Source: Chiridota heheva (taxonomy: Eukaryota; Echinodermata; Holothuroidea; Apodida; Chiridotidae). From it: a stretch of 64,000 nt of DNA. Shown here piece by piece: positions 54,200-64,000 of this stretch. The stretch is taken from NCBI GenBank assembly GCA_020152595.1, contig JAIGNY010000080.1:58501-122500 (forward strand). The letters run 5' to 3'. The position numbers were made by a program, and so were the translations under genes. The notes under the pieces are model-generated. The model ran no database searches. It saw only the letters and a program-made list of their open reading frames with translations, and had not been told where the DNA came from. Within the stretch, counting starts at the first letter, position 1. The number at the start of each line of letters is the position of its first letter.

Positions 54200-55500
54200 C
54201 CTGGAATGGTAACCTTCTCACTGCAAAAAAGGACATCGTTAACCACCTCACCGCTTCTTTCAGCAATATCTTATCCTCAGCCAACTAACCCAATGCTTTT
54301 AAAACCAAAAAAAGCTCGCGATGAAGCCTGGAGTATCACCTTTCCCTCTGACAACTCCGAGAGCTACAACACCCCTCTCATCCTTTCTGAATTAAACCAA
54401 GCCATCCACGATGCTGGCTGCACCTCCAAGTGCCCAGACAACAACCCCTACCAGTTCCTGAAACACCTCCCCAACAAGACCATCACTACCCTACTCACCA
54501 TCCTCAACCACATTTGGTCCTAACACACATTTGGTCCTCACACTCCTTTTCCCCTATGTGGAAAACAGCTATTGTCATTCCCATCCCTAAACCGGGGAAG
54601 GACAGTGCTGACCCCTCCAACTACCGCCCCATCGCCCTACCTGCTGTCTCTGTAAAATTATGGAAAGGATCATTAACCAGAGACTAAACTGGTTCCTTGA
54701 GACCAACAGAATCCTCTCCCTTCACCAAAGCGGCTTCCGGAAACGTCGCAATACCCTAGACCAGCTAATTATGCTCGACACCGCTATCCAGGAATCCTTT
54801 GCACAAAAGGGAACACCTCATTGCCATCTTTTTCGACCTCGAGAAAGCTTTCGTCGTTACTTGGAAATACGGCATTATCCACAAACTTTACACCATCGGC
54901 CTCAGAGGCCACCTCCCCATCTTTATTCAAAACTTCCTCTCACCCAGGAAGCTCCAAGATCGTCACGGTATTGGCCACACCCACTCCAACCCAAACCCCC
55001 AAGAAGAGGGCGTCCCTCAGGACAGCATCCTCTCCCCCACCCTCTTCAACCTGAGCATTATTGACATCGCGGACAACCTTGGCCCCAACATCAAACGTGC
55101 CCTCTACCTGGACAACTTAACCATTTTCTACTCCTCCCCTAGCTTTCCTCTTGTCGAAAATAGGCTCCAATTCAGCCTCAACCAGCTACAAGACTGGTGC
55201 AACAATAAGTTTTAATTTCTCGAAAGACAAGACAGTCTGCATGCACTTCTGTCATTTCAACAACCTCCACCCCAACCTGAACCTCATGTTCAATGGCAAT
55301 CACATCCCTAAAGTTGAACACACTAAGTTCCTGGGTTTAAATATAGACCCCAAGCTCTCCTACAAGCAACACATCACCAACCTGAAACAGAAATGCAACA
55401 GCTCCCTCAACTTTGTTCGCTTCCCCTCCAACACCACTTGGAGTGCGAACCGCCACTCTCCTCAAAATTTTCAGGCTCACCATTCGCGCCAAACTTGACT
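54200..55500 (+). pseudogene. LINE reverse transcriptase, damaged
   Basis: Segments read AIVIPIPKPGKDSADPSNYR, FFDLEKAFVVTWKYGI, IGLRGHLPIFIQNFLSPR, EEGVPQDSILSPTLFNL and YLDNLTIFYSS. The fingers and palm blocks are complete in order, but the YxDD box reads YLDN, so the second catalytic Asp is missing. KFLGLNIDPKLSYKQHI and LKQKCNSSLN follow in the next frame. Confidence 0.8.
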
Positions 55501-55823
55501 ACGGCAATATTGTCTACTGTGTCGCTCACAACTCTTACCTCAAAGACAACAACACCATCCAAAAGGAAGCCCTCAGGCTTTGTCTGAGTGCCTACAGGAT
55601 CTCCCCAATAACCAGCCTTCATGTTGAAGCCAACGAACCCCCCTTTCTGCTAAGGTGTAGAAAGCTTAGCCTCTCCTATGCTTCCTCACCAACACCCAGA
55701 ACCCTGTTTACCTCATTAGATACCCCAATTTCTCCACCCTCTTTGATAGGACTAAAACCCTATCCCCTCCCTTTAGCTTAAGCATCAAATCAGACCTCCA
55801 TCTCGGCATCAACCCTGCTACTC

Positions 55824-56375
55824 TTGGCACCTTCTCCTGGCCCACTTTTCAGCATTGGGTCACCCCTCCCTTCTATCCACCTGGGCCTCTTCACTCATCA
55901 CAAAACCCAAACCCACCCTAACCTCTTCATCAATCTCCACAACCAAATCAAAGACCAACTCTCAAACTACACCTCCATCTATACTGATGGCTCCAAGGAA
56001 AGCAACAAGGCAGCTGCTGCTGCCGTCATCCAAGACATCACCCTCAGTAGCAGGCTTCTCGACTACTCGTCCATCTTTTCAGCCGAGGCAAAGGCCATCC
56101 TCCTCGCCCTCAACTTTATTGAGTACTCTCCGCTCAACCACTTTGCCATCTTCTCTGACTCCAAGGCTGTCCTTACTTCTTTACTCAATCTTAAATGGGA
56201 TAACTCCACATCCCACCTCCTCCGGAGGAAACTCCTTTCGCCCACCCTCTGCAGGAAAAGTATTATTTTCCTCTGTATACCCAGCCATGCTGGTATTCTT
56301 GGCAATGACAGGGTTGATGCAGCCACAAGCTTGCCCTCAACCTCCCCCTACCCCATTTCCCCAAACCCTTTCTGA
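55824..56375 (+). pseudogene. LINE RNase H domain, uninterrupted frame
   Basis: An unbroken 183-codon frame contains SIYTDGSKESNK (first Asp), [18 protein letters not shown] (Glu), FAIFSDSKAVLTSL (Asp) and IPSHAGILGNDRVDAA (His/Asp). All four acidic positions of a type I RNase H are present. It cannot work without a functional RT frame in the same copy. Confidence 0.8.
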
Positions 56376-56794
56376 CATCAAACCGCTTATCGCTTCCCTT
56401 GTTCGTGACCGCTGGCAAACCTCATGGGACTACCAAATTGATAAACTCCACGTCATCCAGCCCACCATTCCGAGCTTCCCTCACCCCACTACTCAATTGC
56501 CGAGTTCTTCCATAAAAAAGCCTCCAGAAAAAAATAATTTCCTTCCTTCATCATGCTTCCCTCTACAACCATATTTAGTCCTCCTCTCCCTACTTTGTTT
56601 TTTCACCCATGCACTTCCTCTCCCGATCCTCGGCTTTCTGACTTTTAGTTCTTGTATTTCTTTCAATCTCCCCCTGTTTTCTTTCCTTCCTATCTCTAGA
56701 ATGATCTAACCTCTCAGGCACAATTTGACCCTCACTGTTGTGGTGCCGTTAATCCCTCATCAAACAAACTTACTTATCCAAAAAGTGGAGTAAT

Positions 56795-56985
56795 ATGGCC
56801 TCTTATTTAAAATGTGTGTGTGTGTGGGGAAAGGTGGGGAAGGGGAAAGGTGGGGGGAAGGGGGAAAGGTGGGGAAAGGTGGGGGTAAAAGGTAGGGGCG
56901 GGGGCATGGTCTCTTATCCAAAACGTGGGGGAATGGCCTCTTATCTAAAAAGTAGGGGTGATGGCCTCTTATCCAAATAGCAGAT
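56795..56985 (+). repeat. GGGGAAAGGTG-rich low-complexity repeat
   Basis: GGGGAAAGGTG words recur at 56825-56885. Then TGGCCTCTTATCCAAAA-like words alternate with GTGGGGG to 56985. Confidence 0.7.
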
Positions 56986-57174
56986 TTTTCCAAAAACGTT
57001 CTGAAATTCTACTGAAATGTGGGGACATGTCACCCTCCCCAAAACTCTGACCCTCCTGATCACTATTGATGCCCCATATTAACCATGAGATTTTTGCCTG
57101 TATCCTTTTTCTAAAACGATTAAACAGTTTTGGATAACTGTCAGTGCTAAAAAACTATTTAAATCCATCCGAGG

Positions 57175-57420
57175 GGCCGGTTTCAATGGCGCAAGCAGAT
57201 GAGAGTACATGAATCCCTGCCCCCCCTCCCCATTTACCCTTACCAATGCAGATTACCTCCCCAGCAGTACTGGCACTTATTTTACAGCCAAGTGAACTAA
57301 AGCAATAGAGTAAAGTGTCTTGCTCAAGGACACAATGCAGCGCTCACAATGGGAATCGAACTCCGTACCTCTCGAATATGAACATGACTCCTTAACAACT
57401 GAGCCACAACACCTTAGTGA
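57175..57420 (-). mobile_element. SINE-like remnant (CTTGCTCAAGGACACAATGC type)
   Basis: The stretch includes AAGTGTCTTGCTCAAGGACA, CAATGGGAATCGAACTCCG and CTCCTTAACAACTGAGCCAC. On the minus strand this is a tRNA-like head (GTGGCTCAGTTGTTAAGGAG and GTTCGATTCCC) with a CTTGAGCAAGACAC body. Confidence 0.6.
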
Positions 57421-58010
57421 TAAAATTGACCTTAAGGACTATGGACATCTAGCAGATTTAAGATATTGGAAAGAGCATGGAATTCTAAGTAGAATAGTTT
57501 TAAAATTTGTAAAAAGCTTATTCAGTTTTCAAGTTCTGACTAATCAAAGTTTCATGATTTGTCCGAATTTGTGATATACTAAGAAGAACACACCTCAAAA
57601 TCTTTGTATAATTCTTTAAATTCTGCTCTTCAGATTCAGCTACTAGTTTTTTTTTTTTATTTTTAGATACATAATGATTCGGGGTGTGACAAAAGTTCCA
57701 TCAAATTATGCCCAATGTCCAATTCTATATTTCAGACAACATTGACAGAGGAATAAAAAACAAAAGGTTTTACAAAAGGTAATGAAGGAACATTCCCTCT
57801 TTGATGCCACATGTTATTGTGCAATAAGAGCTAAAAATGAAATATTGTTGTAAATTAGTCAATTCTTAACCAATTTTAATGGAAAATGTTGCTGTTTTAA
57901 TGGTTAAGATGATATTTTAAACAAACTAAGCCCTTGTTGCCTCTAGATGTCCATAGTCCTTTAAATCATGGAACAGTGATTGTACCTGTCTGTTGACCTG
58001 TCGGACATTT
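57421..58010. other. Intergenic, nothing recognised
   Basis: AT-rich DNA. The stretch around 57700-57960 (TTAATGGAAAATGTTGCTGT, AACAAACTAAGCCCTTGTTG) resembles, in reverse, intron 10 text near 46940-47110, a possible further dispersed repeat. Confidence 0.35.
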
Positions 58011-58017
58011 TCCTCTT

Positions 58018-58150
58018 AGTGGTGTGATCTAGCGGTTATTGCAACAACTTGGCATGCTAGGAGGTCCCGGTTCAACCCCAAGTGTGTCTTGATTTACCAG
58101 TGCTTCACAACTAGTTTCCATCAAACAGCTGCAGACATCTCTTTTAAGTA
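58018..58150 (+). mobile_element. tRNA-derived SINE, diverged
   Basis: GGTGTGATCTAGCGGTTATT (A-box region) and GGTCCCGGTTCAACCCC (B-box region) precede CAGTGCTTCACAACTAGTTT and CAAACAGCTGCAGACAT, a body related to the SINE at 3854-4116. Confidence 0.6.
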
Positions 58151-58199
58151 ACCTTAGCTGTTAAGTAAAGGATGTAAAATACCTAAATTACCTACCTAG

Positions 58200-58950
58200 A
58201 AGTTTAGGAAATGGGACCATCTCTGAGAGGATATTACTTTCCTGGTTGCATGCGTTCCTTCCAGTTAGGGAATTTTTTAATGGAATGGTAAAAGGAAAAT
58301 AAAAAAAATTAAATGGTTCATCTCAGAGGTCTACTCTATGTAGATGGTGTGAATTCTCCCAGCTGGCTTAAAAGAAGGTAGGTTTTATTGTATCATCAAA
58401 TTATTCATGTTTCATGCAATGGTGATGCCAGAATGATTTCCTTTTATGTAGGGGCAAGAGAGGGGCAATTCAGCTCCTTGGGACAACAAAACATACACCA
58501 ATGTCATGAAGCAAACACATTTTGATCATGCAGTTTTTTTATAGTTTTTTTTTGTGGGGGTTAAATCATTCCGGGGGAGGGGGTATGGGGACTGGCATAT
58601 AACGGTTCACCACATGGGGGGAGAATCATAAAAAAAATCCCGGTTACAAGCAATTCTATCCTTCAGGATGACAAACATACATCAATGACAAGTCAAAGCA
58701 GAACAATTTTGTTCATGCAGTTTCTGCTTTGGGGTCTGTGCATTATAATGGGCGTAAAACGGGTGTAGAAAGGGTCATCACTGCTTAGGGGAGGGGGAAG
58801 GGGAAGCCCCACCACTAAACTAACCCGACCTTTTCACATTATGTACTAGCTGAATTTTATGCTACTTCTCTACCCGTCTCTCCCATTTTTTAAACGTTCA
58901 TAAATGACCTCTTTTAGCAAATACTGTATGACTTGATCTGCTGAAGTGGT
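58200..58950. other. Intergenic with G-rich runs
   Basis: No gene. GGGGGAGGGGGTATGGGG-like runs lie near 58570 and 58790. Confidence 0.35.
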
Positions 58951-58954
58951 ATTT

Positions 58955-59138
58955 AAACTCAACTCGAAACAAACAATATAAAACAGTTTGTAAGTAAATC
59001 ATTAGAAATGGCTTTGCTTAAAATCAAGAACATCTCAACCTGCCCTCAAATGAAATTTGAGGACAGGTTGAGATGTTCCTGGTTTTCAAAGAAAAATGAT
59101 TTTACAAACTGTTTTATAAGTTTGTTTCAGTTGAGTTT
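58955..59138. repeat. 184-bp imperfect palindrome
   Basis: AAACTCAACTCGAAACAAAC at the left pairs with GTTTGTTTCAGTTGAGTTT at the right. AACATCTCAACCTGCCCTCAAAT pairs with ATTTGAGGACAGGTTGAGATGTT around the centre near 59050. It overlaps the start of repeat A copy 2. Confidence 0.85.
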
Positions 59139-59455
59139 TTCTTTTATATAATTTTTTCTTTCCCAAAACTGTATGCAGTTTCACCTCTCCAAGGCTCCTT
59201 CAACTACTCCCACTGGTGTTACATGGTAATTTTAGTAACACACATCTGAATATAATGGCAATCCTTTGTAATTTAAATGGTAACCCAATGCTGGCATTGT
59301 TAGTCTTTGCTGCTGGGGAAAGGTGAAATGAACTATGAGTATAGAACTATTTATATCTCAATGTTATGATGCAAAGTTAATCTTGTGGAATGATGTGGTT
59401 AATTTGATGCTTCAAAATTGCAGGCCAAATTTGTAAGCAGTGCCTTTACTAATGT
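59007..59455 (+). repeat. Dispersed repeat A, copy 2
   Basis: It shares GGCTTTGCTTAAAA, ACTCCCACTGGTGTTACATG, GCTGCTGGGGAAAGGTGAAA and TAAGCAGTGCCTTTACTAA with the copy at 30896-31305. Its first 45 bp are duplicated in inverse, forming the palindrome core. Confidence 0.8.
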
Positions 59456-59459
59456 AGCA

Positions 59460-60640
59460 CACAGGATATATTGCATTGTTTCTGTGCTTTATTCATACCT
59501 CTGTTAGTACATAAAGTACATGGTATTTAAAGTAAAACTTACCAAGCAAATTACACAATCAGAATTCATGCCGAAAAGTTCTCTTTGGGCCTACCCGACC
59601 ACACCTGAGTTTATCCTGAAAACTCAGGTATGACAATTACCAACCCGACTTCATGTTCAGTGTATTGTGTTTCCACTCCAAACAATGATTGTTTATCTGC
59701 CATTCCCATGCACACCACAGCCAAGTTGCCCAAGGTTATTTGTGTGTATAAGATTACAGGAATCCAGTGCTGAAAACACAGGGCACTTTTTATTAAAATC
59801 ACTCATCTGTCTTAGATGTCTTAGTGGGAGAAATTTGTTTTCAAACTGGTAATAAAAATAGCTGTGTATCATATGCCTGAAGTGATTTGTGTATTAGATG
59901 TGAATGATTGACAGACCATTTCTCTTAAGGAAAGATATTGCTTCATGTAGTATGATAAGTGGCATCTATGAAATGTTTTTAATGTTATTCCTTCCCTTTC
60001 CATTTTATACTAAAATCCCTAACGTGTTTCAAATGCAATATAAATGGGTGCAAATAGGATGTGGGCAAATTCTGCCAACTTTAAAAAATGATGATTTTCA
60101 CGCTAAATTAAAGAATACATTTGGCAATTGTCATCGTAAAATTTACTTTTAAATCAAAATAAAAAATAGCCAGATTAAGAAAATCTCATTGCGCAAATCA
60201 CTCTTTCTAAAGTCACAAGAACAGCACCTATAATTGTTTTATTCTAATCTATATCAATTGGTGGCATCAAAATATTCAAATTGCAGGTGAGTATCAAATT
60301 TGCTTACAATTATAAAACAAAGTCAACGGATGTTAGTGCATAGTCTATTTTGAAACATACAAAAATGTTTTAAACACTTCCAAAAAGAACAATTATTTTA
60401 AGGCATTCACTTTGTGTAATAGCACTTTGAGAGCATGGGTCAAATTTTTCAACAAAAAAATTGAAAAGTGTAACGCGAGAAGCTATAAAGTTAAAAAGGA
60501 ATCTTAATGAAGGACTATGTAGATGAAATATTTTAGCCCCTATAATTTTTTCTCAACTTTTCACATTCCCTCAGTGTCCTGTGATCCTTTCTTCAACCCC
60601 AAGACCAATAAAGGGAATTTTGGAAAGGAGAGGCCTACAG
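59460..60640. other. Intergenic, nothing recognised
   Basis: AT-rich DNA with no supported gene. Confidence 0.4.
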
Positions 60641-60648
60641 GATTAAAA

Positions 60649-61034
60649 AGATTTTGCTTAAAACCAGGAACATCTCAACCAGCCTTCAAATGGAGCAGAG
60701 CCGGTCAAAGTAAAGGTTATCTGTTTCTTTGTTTCCCAAACCACAAAACTGTATTCAGTTTTCACCTCTCCAAGGCCCTTCAAGATAACAACTACTCCCA
60801 CTGGTGTTACATGGTATTTTTAGTCACACACATCAGAATATAATTGGCATTCCTTGTAATATAAGTAGTAACCGTAATCAATGCTGGCATTGTTTGTCTT
60901 TGCTGCTGGGGAAAGGTGAAATGAAATATGAGCATAGAACTATTTATACCTCAATGTTATGATGCAAGGTTAATCTTGTGGAACAATGTGGTTAATTTGT
61001 TGCTTCAAAATTGCAGGCTAAAATTTTAAGCTGA
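60649..61034 (+). repeat. Dispersed repeat A, copy 3
   Basis: It starts TTTGCTTAAAACCAGGAACA and has GGAGCAGAGCCGGTCAAAG, ACTCCCACTGGTGTTACATG and GCTGCTGGGGAAAGGTGAAA in the order of copies 1 and 2. Confidence 0.8.
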
Positions 61035-61166
61035 TCATGGAAGGGTCCGCAAGACTCAAAATCAAACAAATTTTTATTGCCCTAAAGAGGTGCTGGGAAC
61101 AATTTTCATTGAAAAGCAAAATTTAAAAAAAAAAAAGAAGCTTTAAAGCAAAAGCTTTGAAAATTA

Positions 61167-61903
61167 CATTAGTTGTTATGCTCCTTAAAATTTCAAACAG
61201 TCAGACCTGACCTGACCCGACTCTTCCCTTTTATTTTTTTTATTCTGAAAACCAGAAGTAATTGGGATTAAATTTCCCTTATCAATGGACTCCATTGTAC
61301 TATAGTTCTCCATTTGGTCCAGGGTTGTTATGGAAGTTAGTGTTGAATATCAAATTAGCATTAGATGAAGTCATCATTGTGTGGTCGAGTGGTTATTTCA
61401 ATTAGGATAAGTGGTCTCATTATTTGCTACATTTGGTGGTTATGATTTGCTGGAAGAACTTTTGAAGGAGAAGGACAAGTCATGATATATATTTTAAAAA
61501 CCCCAAAGGATTCGCTGGTGGAAGAAATTTGGATTTATTGTAAAATAATGATAAACCGCCTTTATGAAAGGGCTCTTGGCCGGAAAGTAAAGGTGTTAGT
61601 TTGGCTAATTTATGTCAATTTTAACCACTAGAAGTCGCCATGACTTGTTCTTTTCCTCAAAAATTTGTTCCAGTAAATTATGAGCACAAACTTACTGTAG
61701 CAAATAATGAGACCACTTATCTCACTTAGAATAACTGCTCAACCAGGAGAAGGAATACAATGGGGCCATTGATAAGGGAATTTTATTCTAATTACTTGTG
61801 GTTTTCAGAATAAAGTTAATAAAGAGAAAAAGTCTGACCGGACCTGCTTATTTATCAGGTCGGGTCTGACTGTTTGAAATTTTAAGGAGCACAACAACTA
61901 ATG
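61167..61903. mobile_element. Repeat E inverted pair (fold-back)
   Basis: A forward unit (61167-61490, starting CATTAGTTGTTATGCTCC) faces a reversed unit (about 61630-61903, ending AGGAGCACAACAACTAATG). Both contain the GTCAGACC(T/C)GACCTG and AGTGGTCTCATTATTTGC landmarks seen at 49318-49582. About 140 bp separates the arms. Confidence 0.8.
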
Positions 61904-62029
61904 GCATTACACGGTCTGCGTTTTACAGAAATTTTCACGCATCAAGCACAAGCGGATAAATTCTAAAAAGTAGATGGGAAAACACGTACAAATTTTGAGT
62001 ACTCGGGTCGGCTTTAGTTATGTTTATGA

Positions 62030-62215
62030 TATTCCGTACTACATCATGGGTGTAGCAAAGGGGGGTCAACAGGGTTGTATGACCCCCCTAAAAAGTAAAA
62101 TGGCAATAGTAATGTGGTAAAAAGGTCCAGAATAAATGCTAAAAGGTCAAAATATTTCCCTTGAAGACCCCTCTCCCCAATCCGAAAGGCTGGTTATACC
62201 CCTGTACACAGATAT
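62030..62215. repeat. GGGTGTAGC...ACCCCTG-bounded repeat
   Basis: It begins ATGGGTGTAGCAAAGGGGGG and ends GGTTATACCCCTGTACA. The ends are roughly complementary and match other such boundaries in the window, suggesting a small non-autonomous element. Confidence 0.35.
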
Positions 62216-63150
62216 TTGATTAAATGAGAGACTCATTAAAAGTATTCCCTAACTTTTCGGCTGAAAGCTCCTTTAAATGAAAAAGGGGCTCTTCAGAATT
62301 TCTCTGTACACTGAAATATTTTATGATTAATGATTGACCCTAAAAAGCAAACAGAAAAAATCAACCCTTAAAAACTGCTACCTACGTTCTTTGATATTTC
62401 AACTATGGCAAGAGCACTATGAATTATGTTGTTACATGATCATTCCCTCTGCTAAAATCTACAGCACTTTGACAGTATGAAAATATAAAAGAGAAAAATA
62501 CAGCACCCTTAAATATCAGAGAAAGACTTCATAAAATTGTTAAAATTCAGTACAACTTGCATCTTGCTCTGCCACTTTTGGATAAGAGGCCATGTCCCTC
62601 CACTTCCCAGATGAGAATTTTATCCCTGTGTTCAACTATGCCCTTGAAAAACATAATTAATTAAAACAATACATAAATTAGGTGTCTTCCCATTCACATG
62701 TCACAAATTTGCATAATTATGTCTAAATGAGAAATAAAAAGTCAAAAAGGTGTAAAAATTGTCATTCTTTTAAGATTTTGATACAAATTTCTACTCTTTC
62801 AATGATCTGTCTTTTATTTAATTCTAAAAACTTTTACGTTTTGCACATTTATGTGTTACATAGCTGCAACTGTTCTTGAATAATTCATGCAGAAAAAATC
62901 CTTCATTGCTGGGTTTTAGAAACTTTTGGTCAGTAGTTAGAACTTGTGGTTGAAAATGTGAGTGGAATTAACAGCCAGATTTTCAATCAGAAGTATCATG
63001 TCAGCCTGCCTCAATATGAGGCTGCTACCAGCCATCAAGTTCAACCTGCAGAGAAGGCTCATAGCCAGGATACAAATGCCCAAACACCATTACTAAATAA
63101 AAAAAAAAAGATAGTGATCTAATTATTAACTATAATCTAAACCTAACCTA
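62216..63150. other. Intergenic / 3' region of the SUMF2-like gene
   Basis: No gene. If the minus-strand gene ends at 63155 or 63219, its 3' UTR falls here; a minus-strand AATAAA lies at about 62814-62819. Confidence 0.35.
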
Positions 63151-63154
63151 AGCA

Positions 63155-63366
63155 TTAAAGTTCCTCTTTTCTTAAATCATCTGTGCTCGTGCTATTCAAT
63201 GTTACTTTAGTACTTTTTTCACTCTCCTTGACAGCTTCCTTTGTAGCATTGCTCTTGGTGGCTTCTGGGCTTGGAACTTTTTTGTGGTGTTTTCTTTGGC
63301 TTCCCGAGTGATTTTGCACAGCGGAAGCCTATATTGTTGGATCCTGCATCTGGTTCATTACCCATT
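63155..63366 (-). CDS. SUMF2: SUMF2-like protein, last coding exon
   Basis: On the minus strand an acceptor TTCATTCTCAG ends at 63367 and the exon opens in phase 2 with A then MGNEPDAGSNNIGFRCAKS. Human SUMF2 reads MGNTPDSASDNLGFRCA at the same place, just before its end; SUMF1 has a less similar ending (SQNTPDSSASNLGFRCAAD). The family fold is that of the formylglycine-generating enzyme; SUMF2 is an ER-luminal paralogue that binds sulfatases and SUMF1. As written the frame ends at TGA 63219-63221 after GSCQGE. Removing one A from the six-A run (63278-63283) would instead give an acidic, Thr/Ser-rich tail ending DDLRKEEL at TAA 63155-63157; human SUMF2 ends PGEL. Upstream exons lie beyond the window. 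Confidence 0.75.
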
Positions 63367-64000
63367 CTGAGAATGAAGAAATATATAAGATGTAAATTGG
63401 TGCGTTTTTTTTTTTTTTTTTTAAGGGATGTTTATTAAACCTTACTCTACCAGCACTTTATTGAAAATGCGCTTGGGAGGCGAGGAAAAAGATGGGGCAC
63501 CCAAAACAACAATAATATTGCCACATGGTAGAGTAAGGGTTAAACCTATATGGATATGTAGCAAGAATTTGAGCTTCATTGGAAGAAAATTATGATATAA
63601 ACCAGAAATTAGCAAAAAGTTTCATCATATTGTTCACTTTTTCATGATAAATATCTGGTGCAATAGATTTTCAGTCCAAAAGGTTGAACAAAAACATCAC
63701 TTAAAGCCATGTTTTTTCAAAACTTTTCATAAAAAGGAAAAATTTTACAAACAATTTGTACAAAAATCAAAAACGGAGATACAAATTTCAAGGTTCACAA
63801 AAAATGACAATAAACGAATAGGCAAAAGCTCAGTATGACATCACAGTAACACATTCTCCCACAAAGTTGATGTATTTCATTCAAATCTATCATCCTTTTT
63901 TATCAATAAAAGATGCTAGAAAAATAAGTTGATGCAAGTTAGGTATTTATATATACATTGCCAAATATAGCCTACTTTAATAACTTTTTGAAAATTGTTT
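63367..64000 (-). other. Intron of the SUMF2-like gene
   Basis: Sequence upstream of the last exon on the minus strand, with an A18-20 run (T-run at 63404-63422 on the + strand). I see no further exon. Confidence 0.5.

Larger units (their letters stand above)
53540..56768 (+). mobile_element. I-group LINE copy, 5'-truncated
   Basis: It begins inside the endonuclease (GDFNAHNPLWGF-like block near 53752) and continues through the RT to a long RNase H frame and the GGTGCCGTTAATCCCTCATC tail. It is the best-preserved of the six related copies in the window, although frameshifts and stops remain in the RT and connection region. Confidence 0.85.

Noticed and set aside
60523..60843. A 106-codon frame
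   Set aside because: It overlaps dispersed repeat A, whose other copies do not keep this frame open.
1..64000. CRISPR array, defence island, operon or virus
   Set aside because: Tandem repeats here have no spacer architecture, all supported genes are intron-containing animal genes, and no capsid, integrase or envelope-like frame was seen.

Overview
This is animal nuclear DNA. It has genes split by GT-AG introns, no operons, long AT-rich non-coding stretches, non-LTR retrotransposons of the I and CR1 groups, tRNA-derived SINEs and many minisatellites. The repeat content and the diverged N-acetylneuraminate lyase suggest a marine invertebrate, possibly an invertebrate deuterostome such as an echinoderm. 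The sequence alone does not fix the species.

Three protein-coding loci can be supported. (1) A complete 11-exon gene for N-acetylneuraminate lyase (sialic acid aldolase, NPL) lies on the + strand at 20924-49019. It encodes 306 residues; all ten introns are GT-AG and the joined exons stay in frame to a TAG stop followed by poly(A) signals. (2) At the right edge, on the - strand, is the last exon of a SUMF2-like (formylglycine-generating-enzyme family) ER-luminal protein. It may end in the ER-retrieval-like tetrapeptide KEEL if a single A is removed from a homopolymer. (3) At the left edge, on the - strand, an open frame begins with a convincing signal peptide and runs off the window; I do not recognise the protein. 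NPL and the SUMF2-like gene converge tail to tail with about 14 kb of repeat-rich DNA between them.

Layout: 0-12 kb is intergenic DNA with degenerate repeats, a SINE with a perfect 11-bp target duplication, and a 2.6-kb fold-back structure (5.57-8.21 kb) whose arms are arrays of short degenerate words. 12-19.6 kb is a nearly full-length but broken I-group LINE (ORF1, endonuclease, reverse transcriptase, RNase H). 20.9-49.0 kb is NPL; its introns carry minisatellites, LINE 3' ends, SINEs and a 0.37-kb fold-back element. 49.6-50.6 kb is a reversed CR1-group LINE. 52.4-56.8 kb holds two more I-group LINE copies, the larger one with a well-preserved RNase H domain. 57-63 kb contains SINEs, palindromes and dispersed repeats. 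63.2-63.4 kb is the SUMF2-like exon.

NPL would cleave sialic acid to N-acetylmannosamine and pyruvate in the cytosol. The SUMF2-like protein would act in the ER with sulfatase maturation. Their adjacency gives no evidence of a joint pathway. The most unusual material is repeat architecture: a 1.8-kb palindromic-unit minisatellite ending 0.1 kb before NPL exon 7, a 51-bp minisatellite that multiplies the terminal zinc-finger-like coding segment of a LINE, and several fold-back elements. I found no defence system, CRISPR array, viral genome or operon-like system.
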